DNA of 64,000 nucleotides from Aeromonas bestiarum (GCF_000819745.1 NZ_CDDA01000015.1:299653-363652); one strand, 5' to 3'. Positions 10,088 through 19,615 are shown, counted from the stretch's first letter. The notes: a model not told the origin generated them from the letters alone. Program-made: numbers and translations.

Positions 10088-10132
10088 ATCACTCGGTTCG
10101 GATTGCGTTGGTACAACAGGCTCTGCTACGGA

Positions 10133-10165
10133 AAAGGCCCCCTCGTGTGAGGGGGCCTTTCGTTT
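10133..10165 (+). terminator. Rho-independent terminator after the GH1 gene
   Basis: A 12-bp stem (10133-10144 with 10149-10160), loop GTGT, and a following T-rich tract (CGTTTTG). Confidence 0.85.
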
Positions 10166-10210
10166 TGCCGCCGACCTCTTGTGCGATGCAGGGGCATGCT
10201 GCGATGGGCG

Positions 10211-10969
10211 CTAGATAAACATGCCGCCCGAGGCCTCGATGCGCTGGGCATTGACCCAGCGACTGTCATCCGAGAGCAGGGCCGCTATCACGCCGCCTAT
10301 GTCGTCCGGCTGGCCGACTCGCCCGAGCGCGGTCTGGCTGGCGATGAAGTCGTTGACGGCCTGGTTGTCCCGCACCACACCCCCGCCAAAATCAGTCTCG
10401 ATGGCACCGGGCGCCACCACGTTGACGGCGATCCCGCGCGGGCCCAGCTCCTTGGCCAGATAGCGGGTCAACACCTCTATTCCCCCCTTCATGGCGGCGT
10501 AGGCAGCGTAACCGGGCAGCGCGAAACGGGTGAGGCCGGTCGAGAGATTGATGATGCGCCCGCCATCGCGGATCAGGGGCAGCAACTGCTGGGTCAGAAA
10601 GAAGGTCCCCTTGAGGTGAATGTTCATGAGGGTATCGAACTGCTGCTCAGTGGTCTGCTCGAAGCTGGCGTGGATACCGATGCCGGCATTGTTGACCAGA
10701 AAGTCGAACCGCTCGCGTTGCCACTCCCGCTGCAGCAACTGGCGCACCTCAGCCGCGAAGGTGGCGAAGGAGGCGCTGTCGGCCACATCGAGTGGCAAGG
10801 CGTGGGCCTTGATGCCGAGCGCATTGGCCTGCGCCACCACGGTGGCCGCCTCTTCGGCCTGGCTGCGATAGGTGATGATGAGATCGACGCCTTTGGCGGC
10901 AAGGGCCAGGGCCGAGTGTTTGCCGAGGCCGCGGCTGGCGCCTGTGATGAGGGCGATGGAACGGGTCAT
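10211..10969 (-). CDS. Short-chain dehydrogenase/reductase
   Basis: A classical SDR of 252 residues, the family's usual size. The Rossmann glycine motif is TGASRGLG at residues 9-16. NNAG is at about 92, the catalytic Ser lies in NLSTG, and YAAMK supplies the catalytic Tyr and Lys at about 157-161. The PG of NVVAPGAIETDF is conserved. It is an NAD(P)H-dependent oxidoreductase of unknown substrate, often annotated 3-oxoacyl-ACP reductase-like. It is transcribed away from an adjacent LysR gene, the probable regulator. Confidence 0.88.
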   Translation of the reverse strand: MTRSIALITGASRGLGKHSALALAAKGVDLIITYRSQAEEAATVVAQANALGIKAHALPLDVADSASFATFAAEVRQLLQREWQRERFDFLVNNAGIGIHASFEQTTEQQFDTLMNIHLKGTFFLTQQLLPLIRDGGRIINLSTGLTRFALPGYAAYAAMKGGIEVLTRYLAKELGPRGIAVNVVAPGAIETDFGGGVVRDNQAVNDFIASQTALGRVGQPDDIGGVIAALLSDDSRWVNAQRIEASGGMFI

Positions 10970-11030
10970 GGTACGACTCCTGTCAATGGGGTGGATGCGG
11001 GCTCGGGACGAGCCGCTAGTGCCACTCTAT

Positions 11031-11044
11031 TGGTGCGTGCACCA
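11031..11044. promoter_or_regulatory. Palindromic candidate operator between SDR and LysR genes
   Basis: TGGTGC-GT-GCACCA is a perfect palindrome in the 130-bp divergent intergenic region, and a likely LysR binding site by position. Confidence 0.45.
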
Positions 11045-11099
11045 TGGATAAAGATGGTAATAATAGATGCACTGTTCCGTTCAAAGTGACAATGATGCC

Positions 11100-12020
11100 A
11101 TGGATCAACTGGATGCGATGAGAATGTTCATGCGGGTGGCCGAACTTGAGAGCTTCACCCGCAGCGCCGAGCAGCTGGGCATGCCCAAGGCAACGCTCTC
11201 CGCGGCCATCCGCCGGCTGGAAGAACAGCTGGGCACCCGCTTGCTCCATCGCACCACCAGGCGGGTGCAGCTGACCACGGATGGTCAGCTCTGCTATGCC
11301 CGCAGCCAGGAGCTGCTGGCCGACATGGAGGAGTTCAACGGGCTGTTCCGGCAGGGGGGACAACTCAGCGGCCAGCTGCGGGTGGACATGCCAAGCCGGA
11401 TGGCGCGCCATCTGGTCATCCCGGCGCTGCCCGCCTTTCTGGCGGCCCATCCAGATCTGCAGCTGATGCTGAGCAGCACGGATCGACGGGTCGATCTGGT
11501 GCGTGAGGGCTTCGACTGCGTGGTGCGGGTGGGGGCGCTGGAGTCCTCCAGCCTGGTGGCGCGCCCCCTGGGTCACTACCGCCAGATCAACTGCGCCAGC
11601 GCCACCTATCTGGCTCGCCACGGCACACCGCAGACGCTGGCGGATCTGGCGCAGCACAGGCTGGTGCACTATGGGGCCGGGCCCGGGAGTCGCGAGGCCG
11701 GTTTCGAGTATGTGCAGGCCGATGGCACTCGCACCGTGCTGGCGATGGCGGGGACCCTCACGGTGAGCGACAGCGAAGCCTATCTGGCGGCGGCGCAGGC
11801 GGGGCTGGGGATCATCCAGCTGCCAGGAGTCGGGGTCGAGCCGCTGCTCGCCAGTGGGGAGCTGGTGGCCATACTGCCCCAGTGGCAGGCGCCGCCCTTG
11901 CCGATCCATGCCCTCTATGCCCATCGTCGCCAGCTCTCGCCCCGGGTGCGGGCCTTCATCCACTGGCTGAGCGAGGTGCTGGATGAGGCGCTGGCTGCTG
12001 ACTCGGCGGTCGTCACCTGA
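11100..12020 (+). CDS. LysR-family transcriptional regulator, divergent from SDR
   Basis: A 306-residue LTTR of the CrgA/AaeR-like subgroup. The N-terminal MDQLDAMRMFMRVAELESFT and LPKATLS-type recognition helix are present, followed by TRLLHRTTRRVQLT. The effector domain has GLGIIQLP and the terminal RRQLSPRVRAFIHWL typical of the group. The start at 11100 fits the family N-terminus better than an ATG 11 codons upstream. It probably controls the divergent short-chain dehydrogenase. Confidence 0.87.
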   Translation: MDQLDAMRMFMRVAELESFTRSAEQLGMPKATLSAAIRRLEEQLGTRLLHRTTRRVQLTTDGQLCYARSQELLADMEEFNGLFRQGGQLSGQLRVDMPSRMARHLVIPALPAFLAAHPDLQLMLSSTDRRVDLVREGFDCVVRVGALESSSLVARPLGHYRQINCASATYLARHGTPQTLADLAQHRLVHYGAGPGSREAGFEYVQADGTRTVLAMAGTLTVSDSEAYLAAAQAGLGIIQLPGVGVEPLLASGELVAILPQWQAPPLPIHALYAHRRQLSPRVRAFIHWLSEVLDEALAADSAVVT

Positions 12021-12162
12021 TGCGGGGTCGGTAACGGATGACCTCCATTCGTCATGCGGGGCACCTGTGATCAGAACCTCTATGACGGCCATCGAGGATC
12101 CCGGTTTGGCGTAGGCGGGGGAGATCGGCATAATGGCGCTCTTACAGAGCAGAGGAGATCTC

Positions 12163-13008
12163 ATGAAATATATCGGAGCCCACGTCAGTGCCGCCGGCGG
12201 GGTGGAGAACACCATAGCCCGCGCAGAAGCCATCGGCGCCAACGCCTTCGCCCTGTTTACCAAGAATCAGCGCCAGTGGCAGGCGGCGCCGCTCTCCGAG
12301 GCCAGCATCCGCGCCTTCAAGCAGGCCTGCGAGAAAGCCGGTTTTCGCCCCGAACAGATCCTGCCTCACGACAGCTACCTCATCAATCTGGGGCATCCGG
12401 ATCCCGACGGCCTCGCCAAATCCCGCGATGCCTTCCTCGATGAGCTCAAGCGCTGCGAGCAGCTGGGGCTTTGCTACCTCAATTTCCACCCCGGCAGCCA
12501 CCTGAAACAGATCCCGGAAGCGGCCAGCCTGAAACTGGTGAGTGAATCCATCAACTGGGCGCTGGAGCGCAGCCAGGGGGTGACGGCGGTGATCGAGAAC
12601 ACAGCCGGGCAGGGCAGCAACCTCGGCTGGTCGTTCGAACATCTGGCCACCCTCATCGACGGCGTGGAAGACAAGAGCCGGGTCGGCGTCTGTTTCGATA
12701 CCTGCCACGCCTTCGCCGCCGGTTACGATCTGCGCACGCCCGAGTCCTGTGCCCAGGTGTTCGCCGACTTCGACCGCATCGTCGGTTTCCAGTATCTCAA
12801 GGGGATGCACATCAACGGTGCCAAGTGCACCTTCGGCAGCCGGGTCGATCGCCACCACAGCCTGCAGCAGGGCAATCTGGGGGAGGCGGTATTCCACCAC
12901 ATCATGAATGACGAGCGTTTCGACGGCATTCCGCTGATCCTGGAGACCATAGATGAGTCCATCTGGGGCGACGAGATCCGCTGGCTGCGCAGTCTGGCCA
13001 AGGCATAA
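12163..13008 (+). CDS. nfo: Endonuclease IV (AP endonuclease)
   Basis: A 281-residue Nfo (the E. coli enzyme is about 285). It cleaves DNA 5' to abasic sites and trims blocked 3' ends in base-excision repair, using three zinc ions held by His, Glu and Asp in a TIM barrel. Visible motifs are [17 protein letters not shown], the NFHPGSH metal-ligand segment, [24 protein letters not shown], and [10 protein letters not shown] near the end. AGAGGAG precedes the ATG at 12163. The oxidoreductase gene follows 21 bp downstream and may be co-transcribed. Confidence 0.97.
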   Translation: MKYIGAHVSAAGGVENTIARAEAIGANAFALFTKNQRQWQAAPLSEASIRAFKQACEKAGFRPEQILPHDSYLINLGHPDPDGLAKSRDAFLDELKRCEQLGLCYLNFHPGSHLKQIPEAASLKLVSESINWALERSQGVTAVIENTAGQGSNLGWSFEHLATLIDGVEDKSRVGVCFDTCHAFAAGYDLRTPESCAQVFADFDRIVGFQYLKGMHINGAKCTFGSRVDRHHSLQQGNLGEAVFHHIMNDERFDGIPLILETIDESIWGDEIRWLRSLAKA

Positions 13009-13029
13009 CCCGTGCAGGAGAAAGAACGG

Positions 13030-14019
13030 ATGCAAACAGAGGAACTGAGCGCGGCGCCACTGCGCTGGGGCATTGCCGGGGCGGGGGCCATCGCCCGTCG
13101 TTTCTGCCGGGACGTGAATGATCACGCCAGTGGCAGCCGGGTGGTGGCGATCGCCGCCCGTGATCAGACGCGGGCCCGGGCCTTTGCCGATGAACAGGGA
13201 CTGCCCCTTGCCTATGACAGCTATCAGGCGCTGGCGGCCAGCGCCGAGGTGGAGGCCGTCTACGTGGCGGTGATCCACCCTGAGCACGCCGGCCTGATCA
13301 GGCAGATGTTGCTGGCGGGCAAGCACGTGCTGGTGGAAAAGCCGGCGGTGACTCAGGTAGCAGACTGGGATGCGCTGGTGCAGCTCGCCCGGACGCGCGG
13401 CCTGCTGCTGATGGAGGCGATGAAGGTGATGTGCTTCCCCGCCATGCGCGAATTGATGCGGCGGCTCGACGCCCTGCCTGCCCCCAACCGGTTGCGGGCG
13501 GCCTTCGGCTCGGTGCAGGAGCGAGACGGCAAGCTGTTTGATCCCGCATTGGCCGGCGGCGCCGCCTGGGATGTGGGTGTCTATCCGCTCTGGCTCTACG
13601 CCGCCATCTGTCACCAGCTGGGGCTGGCTGCGGGTGAGCCGCAGGTCGCTCTTTCCCGCCAGACTGGCGAGGTGGACGAGGCCGCCAGCTTCCGCTTTGC
13701 CGGCCCCCTCGTGGCCGAGCTGGATGCCTCCATCGTCCAGGATCTCGACAAGGCGGCGTATCTTGGCGGCGAGGGCTGGGCCCTGCAACTGGTCGGCAAG
13801 TGGTGGAACCCCCAGCAGGTATGCTGGCTCACGGGCGATCCCTTGCCTGCCTGGCCGGGAGACATTGCAGAGCCGGTGGCGGGCGGCGGCATGCAGTACG
13901 AGGCGGATCATTTCGCCGCCAGTGTCAGGCAGGGGTTGAGCGATTCACCCTGGGTGCCGCAGGCCCTGACCAGACAAGTGCTGGGCTGGGTCGAGCGTGG
14001 CTTGCAAGCCGGCTTGTGA
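13030..14019 (+). CDS. Gfo/Idh/MocA family oxidoreductase
   Basis: An NAD(P)-dependent oxidoreductase of 329 residues. The Rossmann start (LRWGIAGAGAIARRF) and the EKP motif typical of the family (GKHVLVEKPAV, about residue 105) are present. The C-terminal domain contains GGAAWDVGVYPL. The substrate is probably a sugar or polyol derivative but is not predictable. An ATG at 13030 is preferred over the in-frame GTG at 13012, because AGGAG lies nine bases before the ATG and inside the longer frame. It follows nfo closely and ends at a strong terminator. Confidence 0.85.
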   Translation: MQTEELSAAPLRWGIAGAGAIARRFCRDVNDHASGSRVVAIAARDQTRARAFADEQGLPLAYDSYQALAASAEVEAVYVAVIHPEHAGLIRQMLLAGKHVLVEKPAVTQVADWDALVQLARTRGLLLMEAMKVMCFPAMRELMRRLDALPAPNRLRAAFGSVQERDGKLFDPALAGGAAWDVGVYPLWLYAAICHQLGLAAGEPQVALSRQTGEVDEAASFRFAGPLVAELDASIVQDLDKAAYLGGEGWALQLVGKWWNPQQVCWLTGDPLPAWPGDIAEPVAGGGMQYEADHFAASVRQGLSDSPWVPQALTRQVLGWVERGLQAGL

Positions 14020-14033
14020 TCATGATGTGCAGG

Positions 14034-14061
14034 GAGGGCGCCGGGGCGCCCTCTCTTTTTG
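14034..14061 (+). terminator. Rho-independent terminator after nfo-oxidoreductase
   Basis: A GC-rich stem (14034-14042 with 14045-14053) is followed by CTTTTTG. Confidence 0.8.
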
Positions 14062-14120
14062 TCTGATCTCTTGCTGGTTTGAGCGGCAAGCGGCGAGCCA
14101 TCATGCCTCAGACGCTCACC

Positions 14121-15050
14121 CTATCTGCTCGTTGGCGACCCGGCTGTGGTCACCTGAGGCTGAGGCAGGGCTCCCTCCTGTGCGCGGCAAAACTGCAGGA
14201 AGCGGCGCAGGGTGGCCGAGTGGTATTTCTGCCGATGCCAGATGAGGGAGAGCTGGCGGGGGAAGCGCCGGGCAAGGGAGAAGGCCACCAGCCGACCGGC
14301 CTGCAACCGATCCGACACCGCCAGGCGGGAGATGAAGGAGATCCCCAGCCCTTTTTCAACCGCCAGCATCACGGCCTCCAGGGTGTTGAGCTCGAGCCCC
14401 GCCTGCCAGCGGGGCAACTCGGGCTGGATCTGCAGCTCGAACTGCTCGCGACTGCCCGACTGGGGTTCGCGCAGCACCCAGGTCTCATCGCTCAGCTGGC
14501 TGAGCGACAGGCGATTGCGCCGGGCGAGGGGGTGGTCGGGGTGCGCCACGATCAGCATCTCGTCATTGAGCCAGGGCTCGCTGACGAGATCCGGGTGGTG
14601 GTTCTGCCCCTCTATCAATGCCAGATCCAGCTCGAAGTTGGCCAGAAGATGGCAGAGCTTGTGGGTGTTGGTGATGGTGACCCTGGGGGGCAGACCCAGC
14701 TCCTGCTTGCTGCTGGCCAGCAGGGTAGGGAGCAGGTAGTTGCCTATGGTCTGGCTGGCACCGAGGCGCAGCTGGCCGCTCGGCTCCGCATCCGGGCTGA
14801 ACAGGGTCTCGATATCCTGCATCCGGGTCAGCAACTCTTCGGCGGCCGGTTGCAGCAGGCGCCCCTCGTTGTTGAGCTGCAATCTGGGGTGGATGCGGTC
14901 GAACAAGGGGGTGGCGAGCTGGCGCTCCAGCTCCTGCAATGACTGGGAGACGGCGCCCTTGCTGAGGCAGAGCTCGTTGGCGGCCAGTCCCAGATTGCCA
15001 TAGCGGGCTATGGTGGCGAACACCTTGAGTTGTTGCAGGGTCAGTTTCAT
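14121..15050 (-). CDS. LysR-family transcriptional regulator, divergent from TDT transporter
   Basis: A 309-residue LTTR with MKLTLQQLKVFATIARYGNL and SKGAVSQSLQELERQL at the N-terminus, then an effector domain (TIGNYLLPTLLASSKQ, LIEGQNHHPDL, GLGISFISRLAV). This resembles the CysB/CbbR-like branch. The divergent neighbour is a TehA/SLAC1-type carrier, its likely target. A TATCGT-AA-ACGATA palindrome lies between them. Confidence 0.87.
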   Translation of the reverse strand: MKLTLQQLKVFATIARYGNLGLAANELCLSKGAVSQSLQELERQLATPLFDRIHPRLQLNNEGRLLQPAAEELLTRMQDIETLFSPDAEPSGQLRLGASQTIGNYLLPTLLASSKQELGLPPRVTITNTHKLCHLLANFELDLALIEGQNHHPDLVSEPWLNDEMLIVAHPDHPLARRNRLSLSQLSDETWVLREPQSGSREQFELQIQPELPRWQAGLELNTLEAVMLAVEKGLGISFISRLAVSDRLQAGRLVAFSLARRFPRQLSLIWHRQKYHSATLRRFLQFCRAQEGALPQPQVTTAGSPTSR

Positions 15051-15088
15051 GTTTGGTTAACCTGAACGATTGATTCAATTCATTTAGA

Positions 15089-15102
15089 TATCGTAAACGA
15101 TA
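15089..15102. promoter_or_regulatory. Palindromic candidate LysR operator
   Basis: TATCGTAAACGATA is a perfect inverted repeat in the 99-bp divergent intergenic region between the LysR gene and the TDT transporter gene. Confidence 0.5.
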
Positions 15103-15149
15103 GCCGCTCTTTATCCTATGCACATCGTCTCTCACAAGAGGTTTCAGAC

Positions 15150-16142
15150 ATGATCGCAAGAACCCGTCAATCCTTGGGCAAAGCCCCGACCCCCATGGCG
15201 GGCCTGGCACTCGGGATCGCCAGTCTGGGTTGGTGCTGGGAAAATGCCGGTCAGTTCGATGGCCGCCTGCAACTGCTGGGCGCCGCCGTCGCCGCCGTGC
15301 TGCTGGTGATCCTCACCTTCAAGTTTCTGCTCCATCCGCGCCTGCTGTGGCAGGATCTGGCTCACCCCGTGGTGGGCAGCGTGGTCCCCACCTATGCCAT
15401 GGGCACCATGGTGGTCTCCAAGGCGATCGGCATGCTGAGCCCGGGCCTTGGCGAGGGGCTCTGGTTGTTTGCCGTGGTGCTGCACCTTCTCTTCCTGGCG
15501 ACCTTCCTCTGGCACAGGGCCAGACAGTTCGAGATCCATCACATGGTACCGAGCTGGTTCGTACCGCCTGTGGGCATTATCGTGGCTGACGTCGCCTTTC
15601 CCGGCGGCCAGTTTGCCGCGCTGGCCGACGGTCTGCTCTGGTTCGGCATGCTCTGCTACGCTCTGATGCTGCCGCTGATGCTCTACCGTCTCATCTTCAG
15701 CCATGAGGTGCCGGATGCTGCCAAGCCGACCATCGCCATTCTGGCGGCCCCTGCCAGCCTGTCACTGGCCGGCTACCTGACGGTGACCGAGGATCCTTCC
15801 CTGCTGCTGGTGGCCGTGCTGCTGGGGATCGCCATCCTGATGACCGGCATCATCTACCTGGCCTTCATCAAGCTGCTGCGTCTGCCGTTCTCACCGGGCT
15901 ATGCCGCTTTTACCTTCCCGTTGGTGATAGGCGCCACCGCCCTGTTCAAGGTGGGGCACCTGCTGGAGCAGTGGCCGCAAGCGACTCACTATGTGGAACA
16001 GATCAACCTGCTTGCCCACTTCGAGCTGGGCGCCGCCACCCTGATTGTCGGCTACGTGGCCCTGCGTTATCTGATGTTCTTCCTGCCGCTGGGTGACAGC
16101 GGCATGGCGTCCGGCATGGCCCGGCACGGTGCCCGCCGCTAG
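15150..16142 (+). CDS. TDT family (TehA/SLAC1-like) transporter
   Basis: A polytopic membrane protein of 330 residues with about ten hydrophobic helices, as in the tellurite-resistance/dicarboxylate transporter family. Family features include GLALGIASLGWCW in helix 1, HPVVGSVVPTYAMGTMV, and MVPSWFVPPVGIIVAD. Known relatives are anion channels or carriers (TehA, SLAC1, Mae1, sulfite pumps); the ion is not predictable. It is transcribed away from a LysR gene and followed by a terminator. Confidence 0.85.
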   Translation: MIARTRQSLGKAPTPMAGLALGIASLGWCWENAGQFDGRLQLLGAAVAAVLLVILTFKFLLHPRLLWQDLAHPVVGSVVPTYAMGTMVVSKAIGMLSPGLGEGLWLFAVVLHLLFLATFLWHRARQFEIHHMVPSWFVPPVGIIVADVAFPGGQFAALADGLLWFGMLCYALMLPLMLYRLIFSHEVPDAAKPTIAILAAPASLSLAGYLTVTEDPSLLLVAVLLGIAILMTGIIYLAFIKLLRLPFSPGYAAFTFPLVIGATALFKVGHLLEQWPQATHYVEQINLLAHFELGAATLIVGYVALRYLMFFLPLGDSGMASGMARHGARR

Positions 16143-16234
16143 GCAAAGACTCTGCTGGAGAGCAAGGGGATAAGGGGTCGGTCAACGAGAAGGGCATGCG
16201 TGATGACATGCTCCGCTGACCAGACAGCAGCGAC

Positions 16235-16266
16235 AGCGCTCCACCATGGGTGGAGCGCTTTTTTGT
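16235..16266 (+). terminator. Rho-independent terminator after TDT transporter
   Basis: A 10-bp stem (16235-16244 with 16250-16259) followed by TTTTTTG. Confidence 0.85.
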
Positions 16267-16385
16267 CTCTTCTTGCGGGTCGAAAGCGGGGATGTCAGTC
16301 CCTGGCGGATCCATTTTTTGAACCAGCGCTCACCGTGGGGGGCTCACGATGAATTTCACTGGTATTACCTGTCAGGACGAATACA

Positions 16386-17408
16386 ATGCAACCCCATTTT
16401 CTTCGTTTGACCTCATTCATGTCTGCCCAAGATCCTGTGTTTGACTCCTCTTTTCAGACCCGTTTTCTGCGCCCGCGTTACTGGCCGAGCTGGCTGGCGC
16501 TCGGTGCGCTTTGTCTGCTCGCCTTCGTGCCGCCCCGCTGGCGTGACAAGCTGGCAGAATGGCTGGCGCCGCTGATCGTCAAGCTGTCCAAGAAGCAGAT
16601 TTATATCGCCAGGACCAACCTGGATATCTGCTTTGCCGACAAGAGCGACGCCGAGCGCGATGCCATCCTGATGACCTCCATTCGCATCGGTCTCAAGACC
16701 CTGCTCGGCTTCGGTGAGTTCACGGTGCGCAGCCCCGCCTACCTGATGAGCCGCATCCAGGTGAGCGGCTGGGAACATATCGAGGCCGAACAGGCCGCCG
16801 GCCGCCCCGTGATCCTGGTGGTGCCCCACAGCTGGCCGGTCGATGCCGCCGGCTACTACTTCACCCAGCGTGGTGTGCCCATGTGCACCATGATGAAGAG
16901 CTCCCGCAATCCGGTCTTTGACTGGCACCTCAACCGGGCCCGGGCCAAGAACGGTTGCCGCGTCTACGAGCGCAGCGCCGGCATCAAGGCGGTGATCCGG
17001 ACCATCAAGGGGGGACACAGCTTCTTTTATCTGCCGGATCAGGATCATGGCCGCGAGAAGAGCATCTTTGCCCCCTTCTTCGGCTACCCCAAGGCGACCC
17101 TGCCGGCCCTGCCACGTCTGGTGCAGGTCAGCGGCGCACGGGCCGTGCCCTTGCTGGCCTGCTATGACGAGGCGCACTACTGCTACCGTCTGGAGATAGA
17201 GGCGCCGTTTACGGATTATCCCAGCGCCGATCTGATGGCGGACACCTGCCGCATGAATGACATGGTGCAGCAGCAGCTGACCCGTCATCCCGGCCAGTAC
17301 ATGTGGTTCCTCAAGATCTTCGATACCCGCGAGGATCAGGAGGGGCCGGATGGCCTCTACGAAGAGGGCATTAAACGGATCCGGGGAGATCTTCCCCCTC
17401 GCCCCTGA
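16386..17408 (+). CDS. lpxM: Lipid A myristoyltransferase-like acyltransferase (LpxM/MsbB type), copy 1
   Basis: A late lipid A acyltransferase of 340 residues at the inner membrane, using acyl-ACP to form a secondary acyloxyacyl group. The N-terminal DSSFQTRFLRPRYWPSWLAL with a membrane helix matches LpxM. The catalytic HxxxxD is HSWPVD (about residue 141), followed by NPVFDWHLN, FFYLPDQDHG and YPKATLPALPRLV. The ATG at 16386 has AGGA eight bases before it; an internal ATG at 16419 aligns better with the second copy but has no ribosome site. A terminator separates it from the second copy. Confidence 0.9.
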   Translation: MQPHFLRLTSFMSAQDPVFDSSFQTRFLRPRYWPSWLALGALCLLAFVPPRWRDKLAEWLAPLIVKLSKKQIYIARTNLDICFADKSDAERDAILMTSIRIGLKTLLGFGEFTVRSPAYLMSRIQVSGWEHIEAEQAAGRPVILVVPHSWPVDAAGYYFTQRGVPMCTMMKSSRNPVFDWHLNRARAKNGCRVYERSAGIKAVIRTIKGGHSFFYLPDQDHGREKSIFAPFFGYPKATLPALPRLVQVSGARAVPLLACYDEAHYCYRLEIEAPFTDYPSADLMADTCRMNDMVQQQLTRHPGQYMWFLKIFDTREDQEGPDGLYEEGIKRIRGDLPPRP

Positions 17409-17429
17409 GGGGGGGTCACTGCTGTTTGT

Positions 17430-17455
17430 CATGGCCCTTCGGGGCCATTTTTGTG
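17430..17455 (+). terminator. Terminator between the two lpxM-type genes
   Basis: ATGGCCC-TTCG-GGGCCAT forms a 7-bp stem followed by TTTTGTG, so the second copy probably has its own promoter in the AT-rich stretch at 17490-17540. Confidence 0.7.
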
Positions 17456-17547
17456 GGCGCTGCACCCGGGATGGTGCACTCCCTTGCACCCCAAAGTGGA
17501 AAAAAATATCAGGATAATTAAAATAACCGTTTCTTTTCTATGACTTG

Positions 17548-18543
17548 ATGGCGGCCATGTCCTCACACGATCCGGTTTTTGACACCTCATTTCATGCCCA
17601 CCTGCTTCACCCGCGCTGGTGGGGCAGCTGGCTGGCGCTCGGCCTGTTGTGCCTGCTGGCGCTGGTTCCCCACGGGCTGCGCGATCGTTTTGCCAATGTC
17701 ATAGCACCTGCCTTGCTGCGTTTTTCCAGGAAACAGGCCTATATCGCCGAGACCAACCTCAAGATCTGCTTTCCCGAGCTGGATGCGGCCGGGCGCCGCA
17801 CCCTGCTGCTCAAGGCGATCCGCACCGGCCTCAAGACCTTCATGGGCTTTGGCGAGCTGACCCTGCGCAGTGCCGCCCACCTCAAGCGCCGCATCAAGGT
17901 GCGGGGCTGGGAACATATAGCGGCGGAGCAGGCCGCCGGGCGTCCCATGATACTGGTGGTGCCCCACACCTGGGCGGTGGACATGATAGGCCGCTACCTG
18001 ACCGACGAGGGGCTTGTGCTCTGCACCATGATGAAGAGCCCGAAAGACCAGGTATTTGACTGGTACATCAACCGCGAGCGGGCCAAGGGGGGCAAGGTGT
18101 ACGAGCGCAGCGTCGGCATCAAGCCGGCCATCAAGGCCATTCGCAGCGGCGCCAGCTTCTTCTACCTGCCGGATCAGGATCATGGCCGCGAGGCCAGCCT
18201 GTTCATCCCCTTCTTCGGCCACCCCAAGGCGACCCTGCCGGCGCTGCCCAAGCTGGTGAAGCTGACCGGTGCCAGGGCCGTGCCCATCCTCGCCTGCTAC
18301 GACGAGGAGGAGGGCTGCTACCGGCTGGAGATTGAACCGCCGTTCGATCCTTATCCCAGCGGGGACCTGAATGCCGATGTCAACGCCATGAACCGCATGG
18401 TGGAGCGGCAGCTGCGCCGTCATCCCGAGCAGTACATGTGGTTTCTCAAGATCTTCGAAACCCAGGAGCATCAGACGGGGCCGGATGGTCTCTACGAAGA
18501 GGGCATTAAGCGGATCCGCAGCGGTCTGCCCCCCGAACCCTGA
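17548..18543 (+). CDS. lpxM: Lipid A myristoyltransferase-like acyltransferase (LpxM/MsbB type), copy 2
   Basis: Tandem paralogue of the preceding gene and clearly similar over its full length (331 residues). It has SHDPVFDTSFHAHLLHPRWW, the HxxxxD catalytic HTWAVD, DQVFDWYINRERAK, FFYLPDQDHGRE, HPKATLPALPKLV and the shared end GPDGLYEEGIKRIRSGLPP. The start is uncertain: ATGs at 17548 and 17557 and a TTG at 17545 are all in frame and none has a good Shine-Dalgarno. Two copies may act on different positions or use different acyl chains, as with LpxM/LpxN in Vibrio; that is inference. Confidence 0.88.
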   Translation: MAAMSSHDPVFDTSFHAHLLHPRWWGSWLALGLLCLLALVPHGLRDRFANVIAPALLRFSRKQAYIAETNLKICFPELDAAGRRTLLLKAIRTGLKTFMGFGELTLRSAAHLKRRIKVRGWEHIAAEQAAGRPMILVVPHTWAVDMIGRYLTDEGLVLCTMMKSPKDQVFDWYINRERAKGGKVYERSVGIKPAIKAIRSGASFFYLPDQDHGREASLFIPFFGHPKATLPALPKLVKLTGARAVPILACYDEEEGCYRLEIEPPFDPYPSGDLNADVNAMNRMVERQLRRHPEQYMWFLKIFETQEHQTGPDGLYEEGIKRIRSGLPPEP

Positions 18544-18721
18544 AGGGAAATACACCGGCTGGCGTGTTGAGCAGAGGAGGGTGACAACTGCTTGTCCTTC
18601 AGGCAGTTTGGTGGGCAAAAAGTCGGCAATCAGGGCGCCGCGGGGCGCCAGATAACAGGGATATGCAAGCTGGCCCCGCAGGGGCTATCTTCTGATGCGC
18701 AAATAGGGTAAAAGGGCGGCC

Positions 18722-19582
18722 ATGAAAATTCCAAATCGAATCCAACCTCTGGTTGATGACGGCCTGGTCGATGACGTCATCAGCCGGCTGATGAGCGGCA
18801 AAGAGGCCGACGTCTATGTGGTGCGCTGCGGTGACGAGATCCGCTGCGCCAAGGTCTATAAAGAGGCGTCCAAGCGCAGCTTCAAGCAGGCCGTGGTCTA
18901 TCAGGAAGGGCGCAAGGTACGCAACAGCCGCAGCGCCCGCGCCATGGAGAAGGGCTCCAAGTACGGTCGCAAGCAGCACGAAGAGGTGTGGCAGAACACA
19001 GAAGTCGACGCCCTGTTCAAGCTGGCGGCGGCCGGGGTGCGGGTGCCGCAGCCCTATGTCTGCCTCGACGGCGTCCTGCTGATGGAGCTCATCACCGACG
19101 AGGAGGGCAACGTGGCCCCCCGTCTCAACGACGTGGCGCTCTCGCCCGAGCAGGCCATCGACGATCACGCCAAGGTGATCCGCTACGTGGTGCGTATGCT
19201 CTGTGCAGGCCTCATCCACGGCGACCTTTCCGAATTCAACGTGCTGGTGGATGCCGAGGGGCCCGTCATCATAGACCTGCCCCAGGTGGTGGATGCCGCC
19301 GCCAACAACCAGGCCAAGGCCATGCTGGAGCGGGACGTCAACAACATGCGCAACTACTACGGCATGTATGCCCCCGAGCTGCTCAAGACCCGCTACGCCA
19401 AGGAGATGTGGGCGCTGTTCGAAGATGGCAAGCTCACCCCCGAGAGCGAGCTGACCGGCCTGTTCGAGGAGAGCACCGAGGCCATCGACATCGATGCCGT
19501 GCTGCACGAGATCGAGAGCGCCGAAGAGGAGGCGCTGGCCCGTCAGGCGCGGATGAAGGCCGAGCAGGAAGACAGCTACTGA
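18722..19582 (+). CDS. RIO-family serine kinase
   Basis: A bacterial RIO1-like kinase of 286 residues. The nucleotide loop is SGKEADVYVV, the ATP-anchoring Lys lies in CAKVYK, the catalytic loop is LIHGDLSEFNVLV (Asp and Asn both present, about residue 160-172), and the metal-binding/phospho-acceptor Asp is in IIDLPQ. A Glu-rich tail ends the protein. Bacterial homologues are little studied; archaeal and eukaryotic relatives act in ribosome maturation. It is single-gene with its own terminator. Confidence 0.9.
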   Translation: MKIPNRIQPLVDDGLVDDVISRLMSGKEADVYVVRCGDEIRCAKVYKEASKRSFKQAVVYQEGRKVRNSRSARAMEKGSKYGRKQHEEVWQNTEVDALFKLAAAGVRVPQPYVCLDGVLLMELITDEEGNVAPRLNDVALSPEQAIDDHAKVIRYVVRMLCAGLIHGDLSEFNVLVDAEGPVIIDLPQVVDAAANNQAKAMLERDVNNMRNYYGMYAPELLKTRYAKEMWALFEDGKLTPESELTGLFEESTEAIDIDAVLHEIESAEEEALARQARMKAEQEDSY

Positions 19583-19615
19583 TCCCCGCCATCATCACCT
19601 CATCAGTCACACCAT

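Noticed and set aside
12142..13911. 589-codon antisense frame opposite nfo and the oxidoreductase
   Set aside because: It is a high-GC shadow frame of two clearly recognised genes and resembles no protein family.
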